A stretch of DNA of 64,000 nt, taken from Amoebidium appalachense. Taxonomy: Eukaryota; Ichthyosporea. The stretch covers positions 4,216,001-4,280,000 of the forward strand of contig CAVNZM010000005.1 of NCBI GenBank assembly GCA_963693365.1, given 5' to 3'. Position numbers and translations under genes: made by a program. Below, in pieces: positions 1-12,929 of the stretch; the first letter of the stretch is position 1, and every line of letters starts with the position of its first letter. The notes beneath the pieces were generated by a model. That model had not been told where the DNA came from, did no database searches, and worked only from the letters and a program-made list of their open reading frames with translations.

Positions 1-304
1 TTGCTTTGCCCCGCTAGCAATCTTCATATAAAACCTAACGATTTCTCCAAGACTCTTAAATGCACAAGGGCTGGTTGAGGCGGTTCCTTTATCAAGGGGA
101 GAGAGTGGGAGGCATAAAAGGGAGAGAGTGAAGGAAGGAATGTGATAATAAGCTGTCGAAGGTGGGAAAAGTCAAGCAGGAATGAACAAGAATGATTATG
201 CACTGCAAACCCAATTCTGAAGCTAGGGGCAGTAACGGGATTTGAAGGGAGCCCTGAGTGTGTTGGTGCGAAACAAGAGGAAGGGGGAGTTCAATAATAC
301 ATAC

Positions 305-826
305 CCGGAGCTCCAGGAATGTGACCTTCTTGTCGACTATCAAGTCCAGCATGAAGGTCTCGTCCCAGTCTGGGTTCTGATTATTCTTACGATAGGTGGT
401 CTTGGCGAGGCGGTGGGGGAAGGCAAAAACCTGAACAACAAAAACCCAGTGTCAAGGTCAGGTGCAAAAACCAGCACTTAACCACAAATAGGGAGTGAAT
501 TTGACGACACGACAAGTGGTATGGAGAGCAAAGGTGGGAGTCAGTAACAAGAAAAGCTAAAATAGGAAGAGTGCCATGGTAAGCGCAAACTCGCTGAGCA
601 TGAGGAAGCCTTTTACTTCTGTGATGTTCTCGTGTAGTTTCTATCCCAGATCATCCGAGTAACGCAGGAAACACCTGCCACCTACCTCAACAAACGGGTC
701 GACAGTTGCGCCGGGGCCAAAGTCCGTCACTGGCAAGTTGCGCCCACGCAAAATTTCGATCTTTAAAGAGCCGTGGAGGGCAAGCTCTGGATCGAGTGTG
801 AGATTCTCCATCCCAAACGTTGCGTT
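305..826 (-). CDS. C2-domain protein, partial (two exons, continues past the left edge)
   Basis: Two minus-strand exons join in phase: 686-826 (47 codons) and 305-430 (42 codons), with acceptors TTTACAG and TTGTTCAG and donors GTAGGT and GTATGT. The product reads as a C2 domain: a first strand LHGSLKIEILRGRNLP, an acidic loop with VDPFVEV, then KTTYRKNNQNPDWDETF and KVTFLELR. C2 domains bind Ca2+/phospholipid membranes or act as docking modules. An in-frame ATG at 811-809 would put the domain at the N-terminus, as in phospholipase D; a C2 domain near the end of a phospholipase C is also possible. No catalytic domain is visible because the rest lies beyond base 1. Domain call firm, family open. 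Confidence 0.8.
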
Positions 827-2489
827 CTGTAAACAGACAAGGGTTGTTCAGTGTTAGTACCGGGAGGCCTAGGAAAGTCCCTTTATCCCATCAACTCGGC
901 ACCGCTGTGCGCCTGAGCACCAATCTTCACCAACTTTTCTATGCTTGTGGTCGAACTTAAAATCAACCGAATAAGAAACACGTTCAGACTTGGTCACCAA
1001 ACGGCATCCCATTGCCCAGACTAATTGAGACAGTGCCACGAGTCCATGCCCAGACTAATTGAGACAGTGCCACGAGTCCAGGCCAAGTTGGCGTCACATG
1101 AAAAGCATCATCACAAAGCCTTGGGTGACCTACTGGGTAAGCCATTTTCCGAGCTTGACAAGACAGCCGGGCCGAGCGAAACAAAACGAAGGCCGTATGG
1201 CAATACTCTCACAACCCTTGTGTGTTCTGGTTAGTTGCCGCGTGTATGTAGGGTGTGTAACTAAATGACACTAAACAGATAGGGAACAAGCAGACGAAGA
1301 AAAAAATTCCATCAATCGCTTGAAGCTCTTTCGAATTCGCTTGGCTTCTGGCTTGGCTCCACATGTCCATACCAGTGATCTTATTGGATCCAATAAAGAG
1401 GGGCAAGAGGGGCAAAATATGTTTGACGAGGGTATTGTTTTGGAGTTGTAGTAGTGAAACAAATCTTTTAATCGCTTTATTTATTGGATTTAGCTCTATT
1501 CTGTTGTATATTAGCGTTCTCCCAACAATTTCCATGGATTTCTTCAAATTTTGCATGTACTGCAATCACTTTTTTTTGGGCTGTCATTAGCACATGTAAC
1601 GAAACAGCCTTCTTATTGGAAGAGTTGAAGAATAGCAGCCCTGGAAGTTGACTTGCTAAACTCTACAAAAGGGGTCGTTGACGAGAAATGTAATCGGAAA
1701 TTCTCTCTATTCTAAAACTTGGTACAAGGATGGAGTTATAATCTGACTTTAGAACTACACCTATCTTGGTATTTTTTAAATAAATAAATTCATAATAATG
1801 TATCACAGTATACTTTATAAGTACTTTTTAACTCTATAAACTATATTTTCCAAAACAAATAACCACAAGACTTGAATTGTGGTGGCCAAACCACCATGGC
1901 CTAAACCCCAAACCTAGGAGTCTTCGTCATTAGCTGATAAGATGCTCCGGTCACGTTACAGCCCGGCCGCGGGCCGACGGAATCTGTCCGATTTGGAGTA
2001 ACCAAACTACTATCAGATATGGTTATTGAGGCTAAAGCATATATTATTAAATTCAATCTAAGGTGTGAAGTAAAAAAGAGGCTCTTTTGACGTACACATA
2101 TCACGCGTTATTATCCATAAAACGTCACTGAGTTATAGATCTATTACGTCACTATTCCATTTTCATTAATTTGATTGGCGCACAGAGAGGCGATCCAATT
2201 TTGAATTTTGCTTGCGATCGCCGATCGACCGTTACTGACATCTTCGAGGCAGGCCTTTAAAAGAGTCTCTTTCTTAAACACACCTTACAACTAATGAGTA
2301 TGCGTAAAAGCTCTATCTTGGCGTATAAACGAAGAGAGTTCACGTTCCCATCCTACGCCCACGACGCCTACAAAAAACGGAACACAAGTGGTGAGAATCG
2401 CTGAATTGATGCAAAGGACAACATCTCAGAGCACGATAGCGAGGCCATAAGAAAGACTTTGGTAGAGAGCCGAAGAACGCTTGGTCACC
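827..2489. other. Divergent intergenic region
   Basis: This stretch lies between the leftward C2 gene and the rightward gene starting at 2490. It has ordinary base composition and few long homopolymers, unlike the introns. It should hold both promoters. Two ACGTCAC motifs occur at about 2122-2128 and 2146-2152, and AT-rich DNA lies at 1740-1860. No convincing exon seen; upstream exons of the C2 gene are possible. Confidence 0.4.
1013..1080. repeat. Two-copy 34-bp tandem duplication
   Basis: The unit beginning TGCCCAGACTAATTGAGACA occurs twice back to back without a mismatch. Confidence 0.95.
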
Positions 2490-3840
2490 ATGGCTCCGAC
2501 GCAGGGGAAAAAAAGAGGTATGCATCGTCTGATTTGGATTCACCCGCTTCCTAGTCTGCCTTACACAGAAGTTCTAGAGTTTCCAACAAAGTTCTGCCAA
2601 TTAGTCTTTTTGGCTTACACAAGCTTGTGAGCGTGCTGAAGCGATGTATAATCACAGATTATTGACTACACTTACTGGTGCACTTCTGTACATCCTTCGG
2701 ATCTACTGTCTGTTTCCTATTGCCTGTTTCCTGAGGCAACTTCACTTGCTCACACAGTGCTTAACCGCCTTGCTTTCAAACGCTTGAAGAAAGAGGATGA
2801 AAAATCAGAGAAGAATGGTGTAAGAAATTGAGAGATCTATGTTGCTGGTAGAATGTGGCTGTCTTTCCTTTCGTCATCAGCTTTCTTTTAACACTTTATT
2901 TGCACCCCAATGCCCTCTGCATGCACATCGCCACACGCACGCACACTTATAAAACACACACCGTCCAAAGATACATTCACACACTCGCGCACACATGCAG
3001 ACACATAGAGGGAGAGAGGGAGGGGGGGGGGGGGGGGGAGAGAAGTCGGGGTGGAAGGGTGGGTAGAGGGGCAATCACTTGACCTGTTGACCCCCCTCCC
3101 CCCCTCCCCCGCCCCACCCCCTCTTTACCCTTCTCCCTTCCCCAAACCTCAACAGTAAGCCCATTCCTTTTCTTTCCCCTCCACCCTTCTCCCCTCCTGA
3201 CTAACTGTTTGGTCATCTCTCCTTTACCCCTTCCAACTGTCTGAGTTTATTTAGCCTAAGAACAATGTGTGGTCCTTGCCAAACTGGCGTTTTCGCCACG
3301 CTTTCACTCTTTTAAAACTACCGTCCACCGTTTCCTTCCTTCTAACCAAATCACGGGGTTGTAGTACAGCTTCCCCCCCCCCCCCCCCCCCCCCTCCCCC
3401 TCCCCCCCCCCCCTTCCCCTCCCCCTCTTTCTCTGGTCACTCCTACTTGCGTGAACTCACAACCGAAACCAGCGCAACACCAGCAGGTAAGTCCTCAAAA
3501 ACCAGGTGTGCATAGGTGTGCACACAAAAACTCACACGTACAGATGCATAACACAATCACGAATTAAAGATTCCTAAAGAAATGTCCTTACTGGTTATCC
3601 CAAGGGTTATCCTCACCCGCTTCCATCATGGCTAACACGTATCCACATACACTCATTCAGTGGACAAGCAACAACGCGCAGCTGTGCCGGCACAAAACAT
3701 GTTTGCGGACTTGAGCGGGGACGAATTGACTTTGCAGTATCACATTGAGCGCTTCCGCTTGGACAATCTGATGCTGGTAGAGTACATTGAGATGGAGGCC
3801 TTCACCTACCTCGGTAACACCCCCCTCCCCCCCCTCCCCC

Positions 3841-3871
<31 letters not shown>

Positions 3872-4140
3872 ATACACACACACACATACACATGCACACA
3901 CAGTACAGGAATGCATGAAACGAAAACCTTGATCCTTGTTTTCCTCTCCTGGGAACACACCCTCTGATGCACAGGTGTATTCTACAAGTAATTCTTCTCT
4001 ACAGCTTGTTCGGCTCAGTAAACACCACAGCCCAAATTCTGGCTTATTTCCCACGTCCCGTAATGGGGCACACAAACACAAACACACACGTGTTAGCCCT
4101 CCGTCCCTTCCTCCTCCCCCCCTCCCCCACCCAATGTGCC

Positions 4141-4229
<89 letters not shown>

Positions 4230-5250
4230 CTTCCTGTTCCCTCTCTTAAGAGTCCTCCTTTTTACCTTCCCTTTAAACTTTAATATCTGGGCACTGCAGG
4301 GAGTCATACCGCAAAAGGGTATCAATACAAAAATTCGGTCGCACTATCATTCAAAACGATTTCTTGACACGCAATCTATTGTTTTTTTTTTGTTCTTTTT
4401 TGTAGGAACATGAACTTTGCACTATTGCTGAGAAAGCCGGGGCATTTGGGTATAGTGCGAGCCAAGTACATCCACGACGAGAGAGAGCACAACGTCAAAT
4501 TGATCAAGCAATTTCTGGCCCAGGATCAAGACCCCAACCCCCCAAAGATGGTGGGTGCATGGGCCGATGTAGTAATTAGTAGGTGCATTGCGTGTGTAAG
4601 CAAAGTTGGTGTGCTGGTTATTGGTTGCATTATGCTCCAGACACAAGCTAGTTGTTTTGTATTCATGGAGTTATAGGAAACCTTCTTGGTAGCATGTGCA
4701 TGTGTGCGTGTGTTGGTTTCCATGGGGCTGAGTGTGTGTGGTGGTGGTGGCGGTGGGGGAGGGATGGGGCGGGGAGCCGGGGAGGGGGGGAGGGGAGGGG
4801 GAGATTAGAGGAGGAAGAGTGACTATCAGACAGAAAAGAGAGAGAGAGAGAGAGAGAAAGGGTGTGCGTGCGTATGTGTGTTTTTGTGTGTGCATGCGCG
4901 CACCAGCACGCGCGAGTGTGTGTTGTGTGCACTCGCGCTCTCGCGCACACCAAGGGTTTGCGGCTAAGCAAGTAGTTCAGATAACCATAGGGAGGTGAGA
5001 ACCCCTGGAGAAAGGGGTAGGGGGAAGGGCGGGGGGGGAGTGTAACAGAACCATCGTCGCTGCTAGCGTAGTGTGCAGGTGGATAGTATTATAAGGTGAC
5101 GGGGTTGGTGCAGTTCTACACGGAGCTGCCCCTGGATGCATACCACAAGCTGATCGTGGAGACCCTCATGGACAGCATGGACATGTCACGAGATCTGCAG
5201 GCTCTCATGGTCCGTGTACCTCCCCTCCCCGACTCCCCCCCTCCCCCGAC

Positions 5251-5286
<36 letters not shown>

Positions 5287-7794
5287 CGCGTACCCACATA
5301 GGCACAGGCTGCAGGTGCGGCAAAGATGCTTGTGCACGTGGTGGGCACACCCACGAATTTGTAGCTCAACATGTACGTTAACACCATACATCTCTGCCAG
5401 GCATTTGGACTATTTTTTACAATGTTGGCAAGAACCCCCCCCCCCCCCCCTCCCCCCTCTTCCCCGAAGAAAGCTTACCCATGGCCGCGCGCGCGCACAC
5501 ACACACCCTTACACACCACTTTCTGCTCTGCTCTTTTTAGTCCAAACTGATAGACAGGCCAAACGGACACAGTCTGTCCTTTTTTCCAGTCTGGCTGGAA
5601 ATCCATATGCAGACCCTCCCTCCTCCCCCCTCCCCACCGTCCCCGTCCCCACGTCTCTTTCTCCCCCCCCCCCCCCCCCCGAACAAGAAACAATCAACAT
5701 TCACGTCTAAAAGCTGAAGTTTGAGCCATTCCTCCGAGCCAAGCTTACTAGAGTCAGACCATAGGTGTGCTCATAACTGACGTTAGGGGTATTGCACAGC
5801 CCAGGCTTGCGGAAAAAGGCCTGGAGCTAAGGGATCTCAGAGAAATAGCCCAAGTCCGCCAAGCACTTACCGACAGGCTGTAAGACCAATATATCCCCCC
5901 CCCCCCCCAACCCCCCACCCCCCTCCCCCCCCTCCCCCCGAGAGGATGGGCTCTACTTACTTTGCATATTGCGCGCGTTGCTGATGTTGCATACTTGAGT
6001 GTTTGCTTTTGCCTGTGTCCAGCACCGTGTTTCTCTTCGTGTGCTTGTAGTTCGTACCGTGTTCCGCATCATACCGTCGTCCCCCCCCCCCCCCCCCCCC
6101 CCCCCTCCTCCCGCAGCCACCCCCGTCCCTCCCTCCCCATCAGCCCCTCCTGCTCTTCACACCCAACACACGCACATGCACGCGCTCACACACACACCAA
6201 AAGAAAACACGTATCCTTGCTAGGCCCTCCGTTCTTGCTGTTGGTTGTGATGACATGTGCTTTCCCTGGCTGCTTGCCTGCGCCTTGTCCTGCTTCTTCG
6301 TTAAAGTGAGGTTGGTTGTGTCTGAGCGTGTAGCTCTTCATCTCCCCCCCCTCCACACACACACACACTAATGCCGTGTATTTATCAAACCTTCGTCCTT
6401 CAGTGTGCACTAAGTACGTGTACCATTCCCCCCCCCCCCCCCCCCCCCTCCCCCCCCCCAAAAAAAAGAAAGCAAAAAAAAGGAAAAAGAAAAAGACAAG
6501 CGAGCGTGCGTGCGTGCGCGCGCGCGCACACGCACGCACACGCACGCGCACACACACGCACACACCTTGCTATCCCTCGGCCACCACAACCCCTACACTC
6601 TCAATGCCTTGCCGAACAAACACCTAGCATTTCATTACCCATTATTGTCGTGCCGTTCACTATCGTCCCCGCATAAGCAACACAAGGGTCACACCTCCTG
6701 CCCCCTCCTTCCCCCCCCCATAAACACACCATCTTGGTCCATGTATTGATATAATTGCACCGTGGGCACAGGGCCAACATAGACCGGCAGATGCGGGTCT
6801 TTCTGGACCGCCTGTCTGACCTGCAGGACCGGTACGATGTGCATGGCCAGCTGAGAAACAACCACGTACGCAACATCACCATGCACATCCAGGTGCCAAC
6901 CCCACTCTTCCCCCTCCCTCCCCCTCCCCCCCCCCCCCTCCCCCCCTCTCTCTCCTCTCCTCTCCTCCCCCCCCCCCCCCCCCCCCCCCCCTCTTTCTCC
7001 CAGCACCACCACCACCACCACCGCTTACAACAATAACCCCTTCCCCCCCCCCCCCCCCCCCCCTCCCCCCCCCCCCCCCCCCCCCCCCCCCTCACTTCCC
7101 AAAAAACACAAACAACAACATACACACACGCACACACGCACACACCACCACCACCACCACCACCACCTCATGCAAAGACTTTACCGTTGCTCTATCTGCA
7201 CCACCTTCACCACCAGACACACAATAATGATAAAGAAAACAGAACATGGAGGAAGCTGTGGATGGTGCCCGGTGTTCTATGGTTGACTTTTCGATGTAGC
7301 GGAAGGGAAGAAAGATGGTTATGGGCCCAGCGCATTGTAATTTCAGCCACAAGTACACACGTCCGCTTCTGCTTCTATGCATCCTGCACACGGTGCATAT
7401 GTAAGGAGTACTTGTATGAAAGTGGTGTCGGCAGAGTGTAGTGTGCAAACGGTGACACCAAGGTACGTTTCTGGTGTGGCTTCATCGAAAAAGCTCCCGG
7501 AGCATCGCAAAGAGACTTGGCTCGGATATTGTGTCGTGCATGTGTGTGTGTGTGTGTGTGTGTTTGCGGGGTGGACGGGGGGGGAGGGGGGGGGGGGGGA
7601 GCGAAAAGGGAGGTTCACACTCTTCCGATGCAGCAACAAAGCAGGGAACCAAGCCCCGTGCAAGCGCGTGCCAGCCCAGCCAGGCCACAACGAGAAAGCG
7701 CTCTTCTAGAGACAGAAGGGCTGGGTGGGGATGAAGAGCACCAGCCAGACACTGGGGGGGAAGAGAGAGATGGTGCAGCACAGAGGATGGATAT

Positions 7795-7879
<85 letters not shown>

Positions 7880-8365
7880 GTGGCTGCGCACATGTATACG
7901 TGTGGCAACTGTGGCTGTGGGTGCACATGTGTGCCGGGGCGGGGCAAAGGGAAGGTAGGACGTGGATGTTGTGAGGATGCCCAACCACTGCACAAAACTC
8001 GTTCTTTCCTTTCCCCGTTACGTTTTATGTTACTTCGCATCTGCCAATACAATCCCCCCCCCCCCCCCCCCCCTCCCCCCCCCCCCCCCCCCCCCCTGCT
8101 CCCCCTCTCCTGTGGTGTGATGCTGGTTTATGTTGGCTGAGACCAGTACTAGATTCGCCTGTGTAGCGGATTCGTTGGCATTATTCGAGATTCCTTGACC
8201 TGGCAATGTCTAAAATAGGAGGTCACCATAAATAGGCAAAGCAAATCGTAGAATCCAGTAGTGCTGTGACGTTCATGCTGACGTCATATGGACGTCACCA
8301 TGGTACATAGTGGCAGGATTAGAGACCCGCTTCAATGCAACACCACATCCACCCCCCCCCTCCCC

Positions 8366-8437
<72 letters not shown>

Positions 8438-8489
8438 TTCCCCTTTCACCCCACTCCTCACACCACCACCACCAGTAAAGAACCCCTCC

Positions 8490-8520
<31 letters not shown>

Positions 8521-9546
8521 TACCCCCCACCACCCGGGGGCAAAAACACACCACGCCATGCATCCTGCCACTCTTACGCTGTGTCTGACATACACCATCC
8601 CAGCAGGAGGCAGAGGAAGGCACCCAGCCAAATCCACGCCCAGCACCCACAGACCATGGGGGGAAGGGTGGTGTGAGCAAAAAAGGGGTCAAGAGGCGCC
8701 TAGGAACGAGTGGAAGGGTAGCCAACAAGAAACCAAATACTCTACCCACACGAACTCCACCACCCACAACCACACTTCCTGCCCCTCGCCCGGTACCAGA
8801 ACACGAACCTGAGCCCCCTGCACCACCACCGGCAAAGTCACCCATTAGGCAGCAGCAGCAAAAACCTGTTGCTGTGCCGCAAAAGAAAAGAGTCCTGTTG
8901 CCGCCAAAGAATATGGGTGGGTGGTTGCACCTGGGGTTTCTGTTTGTGGTGTTGACGGCATGGAAAGCTTGGGAGATGGGGAGGGTGTGTGTGTGTGTGT
9001 GCGTGTGTGGGTGTGTATTGAGGGGGGGGGAGGGGGGGGGGAATGGGAGGGAGGAGAGGTTGGGGGAGGACGTGTAAGAATGTGTCGGTTAGGTGTGTCA
9101 CTTTGGTATGTTCATATCCATAGGCGTGTGTCCGTGCTGTCCACTTGTGAGGGGGTGCAACGGGCGGGAGAGGTGGCATTGGAAGGGGGAGGGGGGGGGG
9201 GGGGGGGGGGGATGTAGCCGATTTTGGCATTGGGAGGGGGGGAGGGGGGGGGGGATGTAGCCGATTTCGAAACCGTTTGGACATGATGGTGCGTGTCATG
9301 GCCTTTGTTTGCACTGTTTCTCCTCTCCCCACTGTGTGTGTGTGTGTGTGTGACGTGTGTGTGATGCAGCCACGGTGATGTCTGTGCACACCAACCCGCT
9401 GCTGCTTGCTGCTGCCCGCCAGGTCCGCCAGCCACTGGCCCAGGCATGTCCCCCTACTATTCACCTATTGCCCGGGGGGAGCCGCTAGTAAATCTGCATG
9501 GATCCCACCTCCCCCGTCTCTCCCTCCCTCCCTTCACCCCCCCCCC

Positions 9547-9582
<36 letters not shown>

Positions 9583-10112
9583 GTTAGTTCCCGTCCGCCT
9601 CTTCGTTCTCATGAGACGTTTTGACCCCTATTCCTGAGAATGGGCTCCGTTTATGATACGATGATGGTCTTTTGTGTGCTCCTTTTTTGTCATGCCTGCA
9701 TAATGTCGACCATTGCGGATGTGTACTTATTAGGGTGTAACAAACTCTTCCCCCCCCCCCCCCCCCCCCCCCCCCCCTTCCTCCCTGCCTGCCCGCTCGG
9801 CCCACCTACCATACCAACATCTTTTCTTACTGAACGTCCTTTCTATATATCAATAGACCAAAAACACGTAGCTCAAAAGGATTGCTGGTTTGGTGAGGTT
9901 TCATTTCCCACTGTTACAGTTGTAATAATTATTAACTTTTAATCTGGGGTTGAAATTGCTGGGGGCTTGGTTACACATGTATGACTGTTACAGGCCTCAC
10001 CCACGGAAGCTTTTGTTTGATCGATGAAGTCAGTTTGAGAGAGGCACGTATGCAGGTGGCTCACATGGAAGATACCTGCACCCCCATACATCTGGTTACT
10101 TTCTTGGATTTT

Positions 10113-10175
<63 letters not shown>

Positions 10176-11177
10176 TTTTTTTTCTTTTCTTTTCTTCTTC
10201 TTTTTTTTTTTTTTTGGTTGTTGTTGTTGTTGTTGTTGTTTTTTTTTTCTCTTTTTTTTTTGTGTGTGTGTGGGGGGGGGGGGGGGGGAGGGGGGGGGTC
10301 TTATCTTTGTTTGAGGATTTCTGTGCAAGGGATGTGTCTCCCCCTCCCCCCTCCCCCTCCCCCCTCCCCCCTTTTTTATTTAAAGGTATTTGTTCTTTGC
10401 ATTGTTGGACTTGACCGTCTAGTGATCAGTCGTCTTTGCTTATCGCTAACGGAATAGCCCTCGGGAGCCCCCCCCCCCCCCCCCCCCCCCCCCACCACCA
10501 CCACCACCACCACCACCACCACCACCACCACTCTGCTGCTTCTTTGGTTTTATCTTTTTGCTAGACCAAAACCATGTTTCAGCCTATACCCGTCTTGCTG
10601 TTTCTCACCTTGTTCCAATTTGGCCCTCCTCCGTGCAGAGTGTGCGCGTTCTAAAAGAAGAGCATTTTTATAGCGACAGCTACTTTGTTGTTGTCTGTCA
10701 TGCTGCACCATGCCATGACTACGATCGATCTCTGCATTTCGCAGTTATATAATTCTCTTTGCGTATATATGGTGTGGTCCCCCTTTTGTTTAGTAGTTGC
10801 GCAGTTGCATTTTTGGGACTTTTAAGAGGATTACCGACAAAGATTGTATTAAGTGCATAATGTAGTTTGGGATGCTTGCAGCTGTCGCAGGTGGGTCGGC
10901 CGGTTAAGGGGCCCAACCACAAGGAGATGGGCAATGTGCCCCGCATGGCCATGCTGGGGCACGGCTTGATCACGTGCACAGAATATGTGGACCAGAGAAG
11001 ATTTCGCTTGTCGTTAAGTATTGTTTGTTTGCTTGTGAATGATTGATCAGTTTTGTCTCGTCGTGGTGGTGCTTGGATGATATGGTAGAGATTGTGCTTG
11101 TTGCCGTTTTTCCTTCCTTGTGCGGCCGTGTGTACTGTGCAAAACAGGTGCCGGCACTTTCTTTTCATTTTTTTTTT

Positions 11178-11222
<45 letters not shown>

Positions 11223-11874
11223 GAAGGGTGGTGGTGGTGGGTGGGTGGATGGGGGGGGGGGGGGGGGGGGGGTTGAAGGGTGGTGGTGGTGGGTGGGTGG
11301 ATGGGGGGGGGGGTTGAAGGGTGGTGGTGGTGGGTGGGTGGATGGGGGGGGGGTTGAAGGGTGGTGGTGGTGGGTGGGTGGATGGGGGGGGGGGTTGAAG
11401 GGTGGTGGTGGTGGGTGGGTGGATGGGGGGGGGGGGGGGGGGGGGGTTGTGGCAGTGGTTGAGAGGAAAGTTCAATACAGGTATTTTGCCTTCGGTCACT
11501 TATCATTTTTGGTGCACCTTGTGTCGCACGGGTTTATTTTTTCAACTCGGCTTTATTTTTTTGGGTATTTTATTGATGGTGGTGGTGGTGGTTTGGGGGG
11601 GGGGGGGGGTTGTTGGGGAGTCCGTGGCAAGTCTTTTGCCTTTCCCTTTATCTGAAAAATCCCTCTTTGTTTCTGAGCAAATGGTGTGTCTGGTGGGTTT
11701 TGTTGTCTTTCTGTAGTATGTGCTTGCCACGGCCTAGTAATTGTCTATTTGTGTGTGTGAACGAGCGCGTGCGTGTGCGTGTGCGTTGTGTGAGGTTTTT
11801 ATGCAGGCGTGTGTTTTTTTTTTGTTTTTTTTGCGGATTTTATTTTTTTTGCGGGTTTTTGGTGTGGTGGTGGT

Positions 11875-11942
<68 letters not shown>

Positions 11943-12181
11943 AGGGGCAGGCAAGGGGGTTCCTCTTTTTTTGTTTTTTTTTCTTTGAGTGGAGGGGGGG
12001 GGGGGGGAGGGAGGTCTATTTGGTACTTCACATCTCACAACCGGGTCTCCTAGGTGTGCAAGAAGCAGCAGTCTTGCATTTCGGATGTTGAACCATTCCG
12101 CCGAATATTTTTTTTTTTTTTTTTTTTTTTTTTGTGCGGCGGGGGGGGGGGGGGGGGGGGGGGGGGGGGAAGGGGGGGGAG

Positions 12182-12242
<61 letters not shown>

Positions 12243-12599
12243 AGGGGGGGAGGGGAGGGGAGGGGGGGGGGAGGGAGGGCAGCGCTCAAGTGTCAATCCT
12301 TCCCAGATTTTCTTTTTGCTTTGTTCTCTTTTGCTGCACCTTTTACGGATCCGTTAACCGTTTTTATTATTAATGTCCGTTGTGTTTGTCCACCCCTTAC
12401 TCGTTAAGGTTGTTGCTTAGTCTTGTCCCTTGGCACCTAACGCTGTGTCTAAGTTGTCATGGTCATTGTGTGTGTGTGTGTGCGTCTGTGCCTATCTCTT
12501 GTGTCGGTGCATATCTCTGTGTGCATAAGTGTAGGTGGGCGTATGAAGGTGTGCTGTATGTAGGCGTGGGTGTTTGGTTGTGTGTGTTGGGATTCTGCT

Positions 12600-12632
<33 letters not shown>

Positions 12633-12784
12633 GCTCATGTAATGAAAATGCTCTCGGGTCGGGGATGAAGGAAAAGAACACGAGTGTGCATGCTGCACTG
12701 CAGCAACTGACAGCATCTACCCGCAGGCTATGGGAGCGACCGGAATACAGGCCCGTCCTTCCACCCTCGGCGCAAACGCAATAA
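2490..12784 (+). CDS. Unrecognised 386-residue helical protein with Pro-rich segment, 11 exons
   Basis: Proposed exons: 2490-2517, 3661-3813, 3975-3987, 4406-4550, 5096-5209, 5541-5575, 6772-6892, 8607-8916, 9370-9422, 10882-11012, 12727-12784. All junctions are GT..AG and in phase, 1161 nt in total ending in TAA. The start is the ATG in TCACCATGG. Residues about 10-240 look alpha-helical (YHIERFRLDNLMLVEYIEM, KYIHDEREHNVKLIKQFLAQ, MRVFLDRLSDLQDRYDVHG). The large exon 8607-8916 encodes a Pro/Lys/Gln-rich linker. A conserved-looking tail follows (GPNHKEMGNVPRMAMLGHGL). There is no signal peptide, membrane helix or motif I recognise. The 13-nt exon has a rival at 4005-4017, and the exons at 5541 and 9370 rest mainly on phase. 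An extra exon near 9988-10092 is possible. Confidence 0.7.
4142..4223. repeat. (CA)n microsatellite in intron
   Basis: About forty uninterrupted CA dinucleotides in the third intron of the gene at 2490-12784. Confidence 0.97.
5941..6075 (+). repeat. Dispersed ~130-bp element, copy a (poly-C flanked)
   Basis: It starts GAGGATGGGCTCT, contains GCTGATGTTGCATACTTGA and ends near CGTACCGTGTTCCGCAT. Poly-C lies directly on both sides. It is closely similar to 21148-21280, and related, more divergent copies lie at 9635, 14288 and 16658. No coding capacity. Confidence 0.8.
7797..7876. repeat. (TG)n microsatellite in intron
   Basis: About forty TG dinucleotides within the intron between the exons at 6772-6892 and 8607-8916. 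Confidence 0.97.
9635..9735 (+). repeat. Dispersed ~130-bp element, divergent copy b
   Basis: Begins TGAGAATGGGCTCCGTTTAT, matching the head of the copies at 5941 and 21148, then diverges. A long poly-C tract follows at about 9751. Assignment rests on the first 25 or so bases. Confidence 0.45.
11170..11446 (+). repeat. G-rich minisatellite with poly-T/poly-G head
   Basis: A T-run passes into a G-run of more than 30, followed by five copies of a unit with GGTTGAAGGGTGGTGGTGGT, GGTGGGTGGATG and a G-run of variable length. It lies in the last intron of the gene at 2490-12784. The many G-runs can form G-quadruplexes on the sense strand. Confidence 0.93.
11889..12282 (+). repeat. Very long poly-G tracts
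   Basis: An uninterrupted run of more than 50 G at 11889-11940 and a nearly pure G region at 12142-12282, broken by a few A, lie in one intron. Such lengths are hard to sequence, so their exact size may be unreliable. Confidence 0.9.
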
Positions 12785-12894
12785 GCCGCCTCAACGCACT
12801 TATGAACAGACCTCTATAGCATGCTTGCTTAGGATTAACAGATCTATGGCTCCTTTACCTCTCTTTCATAGATATACGGTTTCTTTTTTTTGGT

Positions 12895-12929
<35 letters not shown>

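Noticed and set aside
4141-4413. Long open frames of His-Thr or Cys-Val repeats here and at many other (CA)n/(TG)n tracts
   Set aside because: They are translations of dinucleotide repeats, open on both strands because the repeat has no stop codon; no flanking protein-like sequence.
9988-10092. Possible extra exon of the gene at 2490-12784 (LIDEVSLREARMQVAHMEDT)
   Set aside because: Protein-like, but the joins that include it require a less natural donor at 9450; the model without it is in phase throughout. Kept as an alternative only.
11989-12357. Open frames of poly-Gly or poly-Pro over G/C runs
   Set aside because: Produced by homopolymers in introns; the same DNA is open in several frames on both strands.
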